Assembly: GCF_001280255.1 (NCBI RefSeq)
Contig: NZ_LHCI01000106.1
Span: forward strand, 954,599 to 1,018,598
From: Thermus aquaticus
GTDB lineage: Bacteria; Deinococcota; Deinococci; Deinococcales; Thermaceae
Length of the DNA stretch: 64,000 bases
Direction: 5' to 3'
Part shown: one piece after another, positions 50,139-59,976 of the stretch
How positions within the stretch are numbered: the stretch's first letter is position 1
Layout: the number at the start of each line of letters is the position of its first letter
Program-made: the position numbers and the translations under genes
The notes under the pieces: generated by a model
Database searches by the model: none
What the model saw: the letters and a program-made list of their open reading frames with translations, nothing else
Told to the model about the DNA's origin: nothing

Positions 50139-52283
50139 TTATGCCCTCCGCCCAAGCCCCGTCAAGCCCCTCTTGAGGAAGAAGGGCAGGCCCAGGAGGA
50201 AGCCCAGGAGGTTTAGGGAGGCCTGGGGGATGAAGAGGAGGAGGGCGATGAGGCCCAGGGCCCAGCTTTCGGGGCGGCTTAGGGGCCTCCGGGTGTAGCC
50301 GGCGGTGGAGGCGGAGAGGTAGATGATGCCCACGGCCACGGAGAGGAAGCGCTCCAGGATGATGGGCCAGGCCTTATCGGGGGGCAGGGTCTCCAGAACC
50401 GGCAGGATGAGGAGGCCCGTGCCCGTGTAGGTGAGGAGGAAGAAGAAGCCGATCAGGTACTTGGAAAGGGCCACCCGGGCGGCGTAAACCCCGGTGGGCA
50501 GGGGGTGGGTGCCGAAGACGCTGGCGGCGGCGTAGGCGGAGAGGGCCACAGGAGGGGTTACGTCCGCCAGGACGGCGTAGTAGAAGAGGAACATGTGGGT
50601 GGCGTAGACCGCGGCGATCTGGGCCATCTTGGGGTCCAGGCCGTAGGCGGCGAAGTTCTGGGCCGCCAGGGCGATGATGGCGGGGGCGGTGAGGGCCGAG
50701 GTGAGGACGTAGGTGGCCGTGGGGGGGACCCCCATGCCCAGGACCAGGCTGAAGAGGGCGGTGATCAGGGTGGCGAGAAGGAGGCTTTCTCCGGAGACCT
50801 GCTGCAAAAGCTGGCTGAACTTGGAGGGCAGGCCGGAGATGACCATCATGGAGAAGATGAGGTTGGCGGAGGTCACCGCGGTGCCGATGGGCAGGAGGGA
50901 GCGGAAGCCCGCCTCGAGGCCCCGGAAGATGGGCCCGATCCCCTGGGGCCTCAGGGTGGGGTCCAGGTAGGCCAAGAGGATGAAGCCCAACAGGGCCAGG
51001 CTGGCGGCGGTGCGCACCTCGTAGCCCAGGTAGAGGAGGACCACGATGAGGAGGATGGGCAGGAAGATGGGGCTGTAGCGGAGGGCGTAGGCGCGGCGGC
51101 TCATGCCTAACTCGGGGGCCACCGCGGGCAGGCCCGCCTTGCGGGCGTAGAACTCGTTGAAGGCCATGATGGAGAGGAGGTAGAGGAGGGCGGGCCCGAT
51201 GGCCATGGCCATCACCTTGAGGTAGGGGATTTCCAAGATCTCCACCATGATGAAGGCGATGCTTCCCATGATGGGGGGCATGATGAGGGCGATGGTGCCG
51301 GCGGTGGCGGCGATGCCGGCGGCGGTGAGGCGGTCGTAGCCCGCTCGCTCGTAGAGGGGCTTGGTCAGGGCGGCCACGAACTGGGTGTCGGCGGCCCCCG
51401 AGCCCGAGAACATCCCCATGAAGGTGCCCGCCAGCCCCGTGACCCGGCCGGGGGTGGCGGGGCTTTTCCCCACCAGGGCCAGGGCCATGTTGGCCACCAC
51501 CCGCCCCAGGCCCAAGGCGGTGATCATCCCGGAGAGGAGGGTGAAGTAGACCAGGTACTTGGCCGAGACCCCGGTGATGAGGCCGTAGATCCCCGCCTCC
51601 GTCTCGTTGAAGCTCTTGCCCAGGAGGAGGTCTATGGGCTGGGGGGCGCCCCGGAAGGCTCCGGGAAAGACCTGGGCGTGGAGGTTGTAGCTGAAAAAGA
51701 AGAGGACCAGAACCGGCATCACCGGCCCCAGGAGGCGGTAGACCACCCCCAGGAGGAGGAGGATGAGGGCGAGGCTCATCCCCGCGTCCCAGGCCGCGGG
51801 GATCACCGCCCGGTAGACCAACTCCTCAAAGTAGCGGGCCTGGTACCAGGTGGGCAGGACGGCGAGGAGGGCTCCTAGGAGGGCCGTGGGGCGCTGGAGC
51901 CTGGGGACCACCGCCGGCAGGACCGCCACCGCCCAGACCAGGAGGCCGAAGAGGCGGACCTCGAGGGGCAGTTCCATGGCGGGGGGCCTGGGGAAGAGAA
52001 AGCTATGGAGGGGGATGAGGCTGAAGGCCAGGAAGACCCAAGAGCCCAGGGTAGCCTTCCTGGGCGGGGCGAAGAAGCTCACCAGGTAAGCCCCGAGGAG
52101 GAGGAAGAGGACGTGGGTGCTCCGCTGTAGCTGGACGATGTCCAGAAGGGGGATCTCAGCCTTGGCCAGGGGGGTAAAGGGGTGGAGGACCAGGTAGAGG
52201 CTGTAGAGGGACCCCAGGATCAGGACCAGGCGGGCGAGCCGTCCCAGGGGGCTTGGGGGAAGGGAAGCGTGGACTTCCGCCAT
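50139..52283 (-). CDS. TRAP transporter fused permease (DctQM type)
   Basis: The 714-residue protein has about 17-19 membrane helices. The N-terminal part (about 1-190) replaces the small DctQ subunit; the rest is DctM-like with GKSPATPGRVTGLAGTFMGMFSGSGAADTQFVAALTKPL, AAGIAATAGTIALIMPPIMGSIAFIMVEIL, and VLGMGVPPTATYVLTSALTAPAI near 520. It uses an ion gradient, not ATP, to import the substrate delivered by the TAXI proteins. Encoded between the two binding-protein genes. Confidence 0.94.
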   Translation of the reverse strand: MAEVHASLPPSPLGRLARLVLILGSLYSLYLVLHPFTPLAKAEIPLLDIVQLQRSTHVLFLLLGAYLVSFFAPPRKATLGSWVFLAFSLIPLHSFLFPRPPAMELPLEVRLFGLLVWAVAVLPAVVPRLQRPTALLGALLAVLPTWYQARYFEELVYRAVIPAAWDAGMSLALILLLLGVVYRLLGPVMPVLVLFFFSYNLHAQVFPGAFRGAPQPIDLLLGKSFNETEAGIYGLITGVSAKYLVYFTLLSGMITALGLGRVVANMALALVGKSPATPGRVTGLAGTFMGMFSGSGAADTQFVAALTKPLYERAGYDRLTAAGIAATAGTIALIMPPIMGSIAFIMVEILEIPYLKVMAMAIGPALLYLLSIMAFNEFYARKAGLPAVAPELGMSRRAYALRYSPIFLPILLIVVLLYLGYEVRTAASLALLGFILLAYLDPTLRPQGIGPIFRGLEAGFRSLLPIGTAVTSANLIFSMMVISGLPSKFSQLLQQVSGESLLLATLITALFSLVLGMGVPPTATYVLTSALTAPAIIALAAQNFAAYGLDPKMAQIAAVYATHMFLFYYAVLADVTPPVALSAYAAASVFGTHPLPTGVYAARVALSKYLIGFFFLLTYTGTGLLILPVLETLPPDKAWPIILERFLSVAVGIIYLSASTAGYTRRPLSRPESWALGLIALLLFIPQASLNLLGFLLGLPFFLKRGLTGLGRRA

Positions 52284-52297
52284 CGCGCACCTCCTCC

Positions 52298-52326
52298 AAA
52301 AAGGGCCCGGGGCTTCCGCCCGGGCC
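52298..52326 (-). terminator. Terminator-like hairpin between TAXI gene and fused permease
   Basis: GGCCCGGG (52319-52326) pairs with CCCGGGCC (52304-52311) on the minus strand, loop CGGAAGC, followed by C and TTTTT (52298-52302). Placed just before the permease RBS, it should stop part of the transcripts and keep the binding protein in excess. Confidence 0.75.
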
Positions 52327-52343
52327 TCAAGAGGGCCTAATCC

Positions 52344-53333
52344 TTAGCGGATGGCCCCCACCTCTTTGAGGTACTCCTCGGCCCCGGGGTGGAAGGGGAC
52401 GATGAACCGGCCGAAGAGCTTGGCGGTGTTGGCTACGGAGGTGTCCCTGGCGGCGGCCACCGCGCTCCTCAGGGTCTGCAGGTTCTCAAAGGTGGCCTTC
52501 ATCATCCCGTAGGCCACCTCCTTAGGCAGGCTTTCCGGGCAGACCAGGACGTTCCCCGTGTTCAGCCCGGGCACGTCGGTGCGGGTGTTGTAGACGCTCT
52601 TGGGGACCACCGTGGTGTCCAGGAGCCCGGGGAAGCGCTTAAGGGCCACCTGGGCGGTGGTGCTCTTGGGGTCAATGGGCACCAGGTAGATCCGGTCCCC
52701 CTTGCGGGCCAGGCTCTGGGAGAGCTCCACGATGGAGCCCGTGGGCAGGCCGCCCACCCAGAAGAAGGCGTCCAGGGTGCCCTCGGAAAGGGCCTTGGCC
52801 GCCTCGGCCACGGGCAGGCGCTCCCGCTTGGCGAAGCTCTCCGGCTTCACGCCCGCCGCCTGGAGCAAGAGGAGGGCCAGGTTCTCGGTGCTGGAACCGG
52901 GTTGGCCCGTGGATACCCGCTTGCCCTTCAGGTCCTGGACCACCTTGATGCCGCTTTTCTCGCTGGTCACCAAGTGGATGAAGGAGGGGTACATGTAGAA
53001 GAGGACCCGCTGGTCCTTGGCGGGCTTGGCCTTGAAGCGGGGCTCCTCTCCCGTGAAGGCCACGTAGGCGGAGTCCGTGGTGGTGAGGGCGCAGTAGTAG
53101 GTGCCCGCCCTGGGGTCCGTGCGGTCCCGGAGGAGGAGGAGGTTGTCGTAGGAGCCACCCGTCTGGACGGGCTGGGCCTCCACGACCCCCGCCTTGTTCC
53201 AGATGTCGGCCAAGGCGGTGCCGTAGTAGAAGAAGACCCCGCCGGTGCTCCCGGTGCCGATGACCACCTTGGGCTTCTGGGCCAGCGCCAGGCCCAGGGC
53301 CAGAAGTCCGAGGACGATAAGGGCTCGCTTCAT
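52344..53333 (-). CDS. TAXI family TRAP transporter solute-binding protein (copy 1)
   Basis: The 329-residue exported protein (signal MKRALIVLGLLALGLALAQ) has KVVIGTGSTGGVFFYYGTALADIWNKAG, GKRVSTGQPGSSTENLALLLLQAAG and LDAFFWVGGLPTGSIVELS, parallel to copy 2. It is the first gene after the promoter at 53363-53391. I start at the ATG at 53333, with GGGAGG 6 bases before it; a longer start (MREVS...) overlaps that site. Confidence 0.94.
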   Translation of the reverse strand: MKRALIVLGLLALGLALAQKPKVVIGTGSTGGVFFYYGTALADIWNKAGVVEAQPVQTGGSYDNLLLLRDRTDPRAGTYYCALTTTDSAYVAFTGEEPRFKAKPAKDQRVLFYMYPSFIHLVTSEKSGIKVVQDLKGKRVSTGQPGSSTENLALLLLQAAGVKPESFAKRERLPVAEAAKALSEGTLDAFFWVGGLPTGSIVELSQSLARKGDRIYLVPIDPKSTTAQVALKRFPGLLDTTVVPKSVYNTRTDVPGLNTGNVLVCPESLPKEVAYGMMKATFENLQTLRSAVAAARDTSVANTAKLFGRFIVPFHPGAEEYLKEVGAIR

Positions 53334-53362
53334 GCTCACCTCCCGCATGCTTTTGCGCCCAT

Positions 53363-53391
53363 ACCCTACCCTGGCCCTCCTTCCTTGTCAA
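53363..53391 (-). promoter_or_regulatory. Promoter of the TRAP operon
   Basis: Minus strand: -35 TTGACA (53386-53391), 17-base spacer, -10 TAGGGT (53363-53368). It lies over the last codons of the site-2 protease gene, separating the two units. Confidence 0.7.
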
Positions 53392-54478
53392 GGGAGGTAA
53401 GCCCCAGGAGGCGCACCTGGAAGGCCCGGAGGAGGTCGGTCTTGCTGAGGACGCCCAGGAGGGTATCCCCCTCCATGACCAAGGCCCGGGCGTAGCCCCG
53501 CTCCCCCATGCGCTCCAGGGCCCTCAGGGCCGAGTCCTCGGGGGAGAGGGCCAAAGGCTCCTGCACGTAGCGGCCCACGGGGGCCCTGGGGTCCGCCCCC
53601 TCCAGGCCCTCGAGGCCCACCACCCCCAAAACCCGCCCCTCCTCCACCACGGGAAAGCCGGAGACCCGGTGGGCCAGGGCGAGCCGGAGGAGCTCCTCCA
53701 CCGGGAGGTCTTTGGGAATGGCGATGGGGTTCGGGCTCATGAGGTCCCTCACCTTCAGGCCCTCGAGGGCCTGGGCCAGGAGGGTGGCCTCGGCCTCGGC
53801 CCGGGAGGCCATGTAGACGAAGAAGGCCATGAGGACCAGGAAGGGGTTGAAGACCATAAGCCCGAAAAGCCCCAGGGCCACCGCCACCGCCTGGCTCATC
53901 CCCATGGCCTTTTGCGTGGCCCGGGTGTAGGCGTGGCGCAGGGCCAGGAGGGCCCGGTAGACCCGCCCCCCGTCCAGGGGCAGGGCGGGGAGGAGGTTGA
54001 AAAGCCCCAGGACCAGGTTCACCAGGGCCAGGTAGTGGGTGAGGAAGCCCAAGGCCCCCGCCTCCTGGCGAAGAAGCCGGAAAAGGAGGGCCAGGGCGAA
54101 GCTCACCAAGGGCCCGGCGAGGGCGATGAAGAGCTCCTTTTTGGGCTCCCTGGGGATCCTTTCCAGTTGCGCCACCCCGCCCAAGAGCCAGAGGGTGATC
54201 CGCTGGGTGCGGATTCCTAGGCGCTGGGCGGCCAGGGCATGGCCCAGTTCGTGGAGGAGCACGGAGAGGAAGAGGCCTAGGGCGGCCACAAGGCCCAGGA
54301 GGAAGGGCCAGGGGCCCTGGAGGAGGCCAGGGTCTTGGGGCAGGTCAAAGAGTTCCAGGTAAAGGGGCAGGTTGCCGCCGATGAGGAGGGCGAGAAGGGG
54401 TAGAACCAGGAGAAAGGTCAGGTCCAAGTGGACGGGGATGCCCAGGAGGCGGAAGAGGGGAAGGCCGCGTTGGAGCAT
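53366..54478 (-). CDS. Site-2 protease family M50 metalloprotease with CBS domains
   Basis: The 370-residue protein has about six membrane helices (to about 235) with the zinc motif LLHELGHALAAQ and the second ligand site NLLPALPLDGGRVYRALL, then two CBS domains (about 245-365: VRDLMSPNPIAIPKDLPVEELLRLALAHRVSGFPVVEEGRVLGVVGL and a second repeat) that often bind adenosine nucleotides. It cuts membrane-embedded substrates; the target is unknown. TATACT lies 5 bases before the ATG. Confidence 0.93.
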   Translation of the reverse strand: MLQRGLPLFRLLGIPVHLDLTFLLVLPLLALLIGGNLPLYLELFDLPQDPGLLQGPWPFLLGLVAALGLFLSVLLHELGHALAAQRLGIRTQRITLWLLGGVAQLERIPREPKKELFIALAGPLVSFALALLFRLLRQEAGALGFLTHYLALVNLVLGLFNLLPALPLDGGRVYRALLALRHAYTRATQKAMGMSQAVAVALGLFGLMVFNPFLVLMAFFVYMASRAEAEATLLAQALEGLKVRDLMSPNPIAIPKDLPVEELLRLALAHRVSGFPVVEEGRVLGVVGLEGLEGADPRAPVGRYVQEPLALSPEDSALRALERMGERGYARALVMEGDTLLGVLSKTDLLRAFQVRLLGLTSLDKEGGPG

Positions 54479-54514
54479 GCCTCAGTATAGGTCCACCCGG
54501 GGTCGGTCTGGTAA

Positions 54515-54538
54515 TGACTGGTCGGTCAGTCGTAAGCT
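54515..54538 (+). promoter_or_regulatory. Operator-like site and -10 box of the MFS exporter
   Basis: TGACTGGTCGGTCA (54515-54528) matches the tmrA site in 13 of 14 bases and forms GACTG-N6-CAGTC with the next bases. The -10 TAAGCT (54533-54538) ends 6 bases before the GTG at 54545. GGTCGGTC also occurs at 54501-54508 as a direct repeat. Confidence 0.55.
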
Positions 54539-54544
54539 AGGGGG

Positions 54545-55715
54545 GTGCTGGCCCTGGCCGTCCTAAAGGACCCCCGGTACCGGGCCTACTGGCTCGCCCT
54601 CTTCACCTCCCAGATGGGCACCTGGATGCAGGCCGCCGCCCAGGGCTGGCTGGTCCTCCTCCTCACGGGAAGCGCCGAGCGGCTGGGCCTGGTGGTGGCC
54701 TTCCAGTTCCTGCCCGCCCTCCTCTTCTCCCTACCCGCCGGGGTCCTGGCGGACCGCTACCCCAAGCGCAACCTCCTCCTCCTCACCCAAGGGGGGATGA
54801 TGCTCCTGGCCCTTCTCATGGCCCTCCTCATCCTCACGGGGCAGGTGCGCTACGGGCACGTCCTCGCCTTCGCCTTCCTCTACGGGGCCCTGAACGCCAT
54901 GGACCTGCCCGTTCGCCAGAGCTTCACCGTGGAGCTGGCGGGCAGGGAGCGCTACCCCGGGGCCATCGCCCTAAACTCCTTTGGCTTCAACCTAAGCCGC
55001 CTCCTGGGACCTGCCCTTTCCGGCCTCCTCATCTCCCTCTTCGGCGTAGGGGTCGCCTATCTGGCCAACGCCCTCTCCTTTTTGCCCCTCCTTCTGGTGC
55101 TCCTCCGCCTGCCCCCAGGGCCTCGAGGGGAGGACGGGGATGGGCGCTGGTGGCGGGAGGCCCAGGAAGGGGTGGGGTTTGTCCTGGCCCACCCCCTGGT
55201 GCGGCGGGTGGTGGGCCTGGTCCTCTTCGCCAGCCTCTTGGGGATGAACTTCCAGACCCTGGTGCCCGCCTACGCCAGGCTGGTCCTGGGCCTCTCGGCC
55301 ACGGGCTACGGCTTTTTGGTGTCCAGCGTGGGGCTTGGGGCCCTGGCGGCGGCCTTGGTCATGGCCTTCACCGGCAGGCCCAAGCCGGGGAGGCTCCTCC
55401 TTGGGGTCTTGGCCCTGGCCCTGGCCCACATGGGCCTCTTCCTGGCCCACCCCGCCCTGGTGCCCCTCTTCCTGGCCCTAGGGGGGTTTGGCATGATCTC
55501 GGTCCTCATCAACGCCAACACCCTGGTGCAGCTTTCCGTGCCCGACCGCCTCCGGGGCCGGGTCATGGCCGTCTACAGCCTGGTCATGCTGGGCACGGGG
55601 CCCCTCGGGGCCTACCTGACGGGCCTCCTCTTTGAAGTCCTGGGGGGGCGGTGGGCCGCTTTGGTCCTGGGAGGGGCGGTCCTTTTGGTGGGCCTTTACC
55701 AGGCGAGGCCCTGGC

Positions 55716-55741
<26 letters not shown>
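54545..55741 (+). CDS. MFS transporter, drug/enterobactin-exporter type
   Basis: The 398-residue membrane protein has 12 predicted helices. The N-terminal [63 protein letters not shown] contains the MFS loop motif A ([10 protein letters not shown]), typical of the EntS/Bcr-like subgroup. It probably exports a small toxic molecule by proton antiport. GTG start, leaderless, behind the operator-like palindrome. It overlaps convergent wecB by 26 bases. Confidence 0.9.
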
Positions 55742-56830
<1,089 letters not shown>

Positions 56831-56834
<4 letters not shown>

Positions 56835-57397
56835 GCGACCCCCAGGATGAGGGCCACGGGGAGGCGGGCTTCGGGGAAGTGGAGGGGGGCTACCGTTTCC
56901 TCAGGGCCCAGGACCTGGGCCTCGGCGAAGCCTTCCGGCGTGGGCTTCCGGTAGACCTCCAGGCGGTGGGCCTCGAGGTCCACAAGCCAGACCTCGGGGA
57001 TCCCCGCCTTGGCGTAAAGGGGAAGCTTCACCTCCCGGTCGTAGGCCTGGGAGGTGTCCATGACCTCCACCAGGAGGAGCACGTCCTCCGGCCCCGGGTG
57101 AGACTCTCCGTAGAAGTCGGGCCTGGGCCTAAGAAGCGTTAGGTCCGGCTGGGGTTCGGAGTAGGGGCCAAGGCGGACGAGGTCCTGGACCCCGAGGAGG
57201 GCCTTACCCTTCAGCAACTCGTGGAAGAGGTGGTTTAGCCGCTTGACCGCGGCGGCGTGTCGGCTGCCGATGGGGCTCATCTCCAGGATCTCCCCCTCAA
57301 TGAGTTCCACCCGGTCGTCCTCGCGCAGGATGCCGGCCTGAAGGAGGCGGTGGTACTCCTCGGTGGTGAAGGGCCTCCGCTTGACCACGGCCCTCAT
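56831..57397 (-). CDS. Uma2 family (DUF820) putative restriction-like endonuclease
   Basis: The 188-residue protein of the PD-(D/E)XK fold shows [53 protein letters not shown] (Asp), [45 protein letters not shown] (Glu and Lys). All Uma2 active-site positions appear intact. Uma2 proteins are abundant in Deinococcus-Thermus and cyanobacteria with no known role. It overlaps both neighbours by 4 bases in a sugar-nucleotide operon. Confidence 0.88.
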
Positions 57398-58482
57398 TCT
57401 ACTTCCCGCAGAAGGGCTCGGAGCCTCCGGTAGGTGACCCAGGCCAGGCCCAGGGCCGTGGCCAGGAAGCTGGCCAGGATGGCCTCCCAGGGCATCCTCA
57501 GGTAGGCCATGGCCAGCAGGTTGAAGAGGAGGGCCAGGCCCCAGAGGAGGAAGGCCACCCGCCTCTGGGAAAGCCCCCGGGCCAGGAGGCGGTGGTGGAT
57601 GTGGTCCTTGCCGGGGGTGGAGAGGGGGTTCTGGCCCCTCAAGAGCCTCCGCACCACCACCTGGGTGGTGTCCAGGATGGGCAGGAGGAGGAAGAGGGCG
57701 GGGGGCAGGAGGCCCAGGAGGGTGGTGAGCTTCAGGTTGCCCAGAAGGGCGGTGGCCGCCAGGGTGTAGCCCAGGAAGTAGGCCCCGGCGTCCCCCAGGA
57801 TGATGCGGCTTGGGTGGAGGTTGTGCCTGAGGAAGCCCAAAGCGGCCCCCGCCAGGGCGGCGAGGACCAGCGTCCCCGCCGCCCAGTAGGGGAACTGGGC
57901 GGAGACGAAGAGGAGGCTCATGGCGCTCACGTAGGCCACGCCGCCCGCCAGGCCGTCCAACCCGTCCATGAGGTTCAGGGCGTTGGTGATGCCCACCACC
58001 CAGAGCCAGGTGAGGAAGAGGCCCAAGGCGGGGTCCAAAGGCGTGCCGAAGGCGGCCTCAAAGCGGATGCCCACCGCCATGAGGAGGAGGGCCGCCAGGG
58101 TCTGGACGAAGAGGCGGAAGAGGGGGGGAAGGCCGAACTGGTCGTCCACGAAGCCCACCAGCACCAGCCAGGCCCCTCCCAGGAGGATGGCCAGGACCTG
58201 GATGAGGACCCCCTCCACCAGGATGGGCCGGAGGAAGGCCGCCGCCACCAGGGCCAGGACCACGCCGGCGTACAGGGCGAGCCCCCCGGCGTTGGGAAGG
58301 GGTTCGCGGTTCAGGCGCCGCTCGTTGGGCAGGTCGGCCCAGCCCACTTTGAGGGCGAAGCGGCGCACATGGGGGATGAAGCGCCAGGTGAAGAAGAGGG
58401 CCACCAGGAAGACGAAGACCACCGTGAGCCAGCCCCCGCCCGTGGGCTCGGCGACGCCGATGCGTTTAAGGACCTCGCTCAT
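57394..58482 (-). CDS. MraY/WecA-like polyprenyl-phosphate glycosyltransferase
   Basis: The 362-residue protein with about ten or eleven membrane helices has [41 protein letters not shown] (the DD metal motif), [21 protein letters not shown] and the catalytic [16 protein letters not shown] and [15 protein letters not shown]. The HIHH motif fits the WecA/TagO group, which load GlcNAc-1-phosphate (or similar) onto undecaprenyl phosphate. It works with wecB in envelope polymer synthesis. Confidence 0.92.
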   Translation of the reverse strand: MSEVLKRIGVAEPTGGGWLTVVFVFLVALFFTWRFIPHVRRFALKVGWADLPNERRLNREPLPNAGGLALYAGVVLALVAAAFLRPILVEGVLIQVLAILLGGAWLVLVGFVDDQFGLPPLFRLFVQTLAALLLMAVGIRFEAAFGTPLDPALGLFLTWLWVVGITNALNLMDGLDGLAGGVAYVSAMSLLFVSAQFPYWAAGTLVLAALAGAALGFLRHNLHPSRIILGDAGAYFLGYTLAATALLGNLKLTTLLGLLPPALFLLLPILDTTQVVVRRLLRGQNPLSTPGKDHIHHRLLARGLSQRRVAFLLWGLALLFNLLAMAYLRMPWEAILASFLATALGLAWVTYRRLRALLREVE

Positions 58483-59105
58483 TTGGTCCCGTAGATGCGG
58501 TCCCCGGCATCGCCCAGGCCGGGGACGATGTAGCCGTGCTGGTTCAGGCGCTCGTCAATGGCGGCCACCACCACCTCGGTGTCGGGGTGGTCCCGGGCGA
58601 TGCGCTCCAGGCCCTCCGGGGCGGCGATGATGCACATGAGCTTGATGCCGGTGGCCCCCTTTTCCTTGAGGAGGGAGAGGGCGTGGCTGGCGCTTCCCCC
58701 GGTGGCCAGCATGGGGTCCAGGAGGAAGACCCGCCTTTCGGCGATGTCGGGTGGGAGCTTGGCGTAGTACTGGACGGGCTTTAGGGACTCGGGGTCCCGG
58801 TAGAGGCCGATGTGCCCCACCCGGGCGTGGGGGACCAGCTTGAGGATGCCCTCCACCATGACCAGGCCGGCCCGCAGGATGGCCACCAGGGCCAGCTTCT
58901 TGCCCGAGAGCACCTTGACCCGGGCGGGGGCCACGGGGGTTTCCACGGTGGCCTCGGTGAGCTCCAGGTCCCGCATGGCCTCGTAGGCCATGAGGAGGGA
59001 AAGCTCCTCGGCCAGCTCCCGGAAGTCCTTGGGGCCGGTGCGCTTGTCCCGGAGGTGGGCCAGCTTGTGCTGGACCAGGGGGTGGTCCACCAGGGTGATC
59101 TTCAT
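58479..59105 (-). CDS. upp: Uracil phosphoribosyltransferase
   Basis: The 208-residue enzyme has [71 protein letters not shown], the PRPP loop [26 protein letters not shown] and [25 protein letters not shown]. It salvages uracil to UMP. The ATG at 59105 is 7 bases after TAGGCT (59113-59118), part of which is the stop of the upstream kinase-like gene. It overlaps the glycosyltransferase gene by 4 bases. Confidence 0.96.
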   Translation of the reverse strand: MKITLVDHPLVQHKLAHLRDKRTGPKDFRELAEELSLLMAYEAMRDLELTEATVETPVAPARVKVLSGKKLALVAILRAGLVMVEGILKLVPHARVGHIGLYRDPESLKPVQYYAKLPPDIAERRVFLLDPMLATGGSASHALSLLKEKGATGIKLMCIIAAPEGLERIARDHPDTEVVVAAIDERLNQHGYIVPGLGDAGDRIYGTK

Positions 59106-59115
59106 CCCAAGAAGC

Positions 59116-59958
59116 CTAACACGCCTTCCCCTTCCGGGGAAAGCAGTCCTGGAAGAAGCTGAGGGCCTTGGGAAGCTTTTCCTTTAGGGCCTCGGGGAAC
59201 TCCTCGGGCTTCTTGCTCCTGAACCAGTGGAGGTCGTGGAGGTAGGTGAGGGGGACGTAGAACCCCAGGCGCTCCCGCACCTCCTTGGGGTAGAGGCGGC
59301 CCAGGCGGAGGAGGGCCTCCCGGGCTTTGGCCTCCCCCAGGAGGTCCAGGCTTCCCGTCTTAAGGAGGGCCAGGTCCCGGGCCGGGTCGTCCCCACCGGA
59401 GCGCACCCAGTCCACCAGGATGACCTCCAGGCCCTCCGCCCCGGGCTCCTTCAGGAGGAGGTTGCCCGCCCAGGCGTCCCGGTGGCAGAAGCGGCGCTCC
59501 ACTCCGGCGGCCAGCGCCACCTCCTTCTTCAGGGCCTTCACCAGGTCCAAGGCCTCGGGGACGGAAAAGAGGCTTTCGGCGAAGCGCTCAAGCCGCTCCA
59601 GAAGCTCTTCCCGGCTCACCACCCCGGGCTCGGGCAGGCGGTGGAGGGAGAGGAAGAGGTGGGACAAGGCGGCGAGGGTCTTGGGCGTGAAGGCCTCGGG
59701 GGAGAAGGGCCTGCCGGGAAAGCGCCGGGTCACCAGGACCCCCTGGCCCTCCACCTCCACCACCCCCAGGACCAGGCTTCCCAGGCCGGCCCGGGCCATG
59801 CGCTTGGCCTCGAGGGCTGCCAGGTGGGCCTCTTCCCGCCCGTACACCTTGTAGACCCGCTCGCCGTCCGTATACACCCGGGCCTCAAACCCCCCCAAGG
59901 GCGTGAGGCGGGCGAAGCCTTCTTGGGGGAGGAGGCCCTTGAGGGCGGCCACGGCCAC
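59116..59958 (-). CDS. Aminoglycoside phosphotransferase/choline kinase-like protein
   Basis: The 280-residue product begins (GTG at 59958) [29 protein letters not shown]. It has the APH-family Brenner loop [13 protein letters not shown] (His-x-Asp...Asn) and [20 protein letters not shown] (the metal Asp in place of DFG), with an N-lobe Lys in VYKVYG. APH-fold kinases act on sugars, choline, homoserine or drugs; the substrate is unknown. I chose 59958 because TAGAAT lies 7 bases upstream; an open frame further upstream overlaps the divergent gene. Confidence 0.85.
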   Translation of the reverse strand: MAVAALKGLLPQEGFARLTPLGGFEARVYTDGERVYKVYGREEAHLAALEAKRMARAGLGSLVLGVVEVEGQGVLVTRRFPGRPFSPEAFTPKTLAALSHLFLSLHRLPEPGVVSREELLERLERFAESLFSVPEALDLVKALKKEVALAAGVERRFCHRDAWAGNLLLKEPGAEGLEVILVDWVRSGGDDPARDLALLKTGSLDLLGEAKAREALLRLGRLYPKEVRERLGFYVPLTYLHDLHWFRSKKPEEFPEALKEKLPKALSFFQDCFPRKGKAC

Positions 59959-59964
59959 GGGGTT

Positions 59965-59971
59965 TATTCTA
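59965..59971. promoter_or_regulatory. Shared bidirectional -10 element, APH-like / radical SAM
   Basis: The 7-mer TATTCTA gives TATTCT on the plus strand (59965-59970; GTG at 59977 after 6 bases) and TAGAAT on the minus strand (59966-59971; GTG at 59958 after 7 bases). Confidence 0.6.
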
Positions 59972-59976
59972 GCCCT

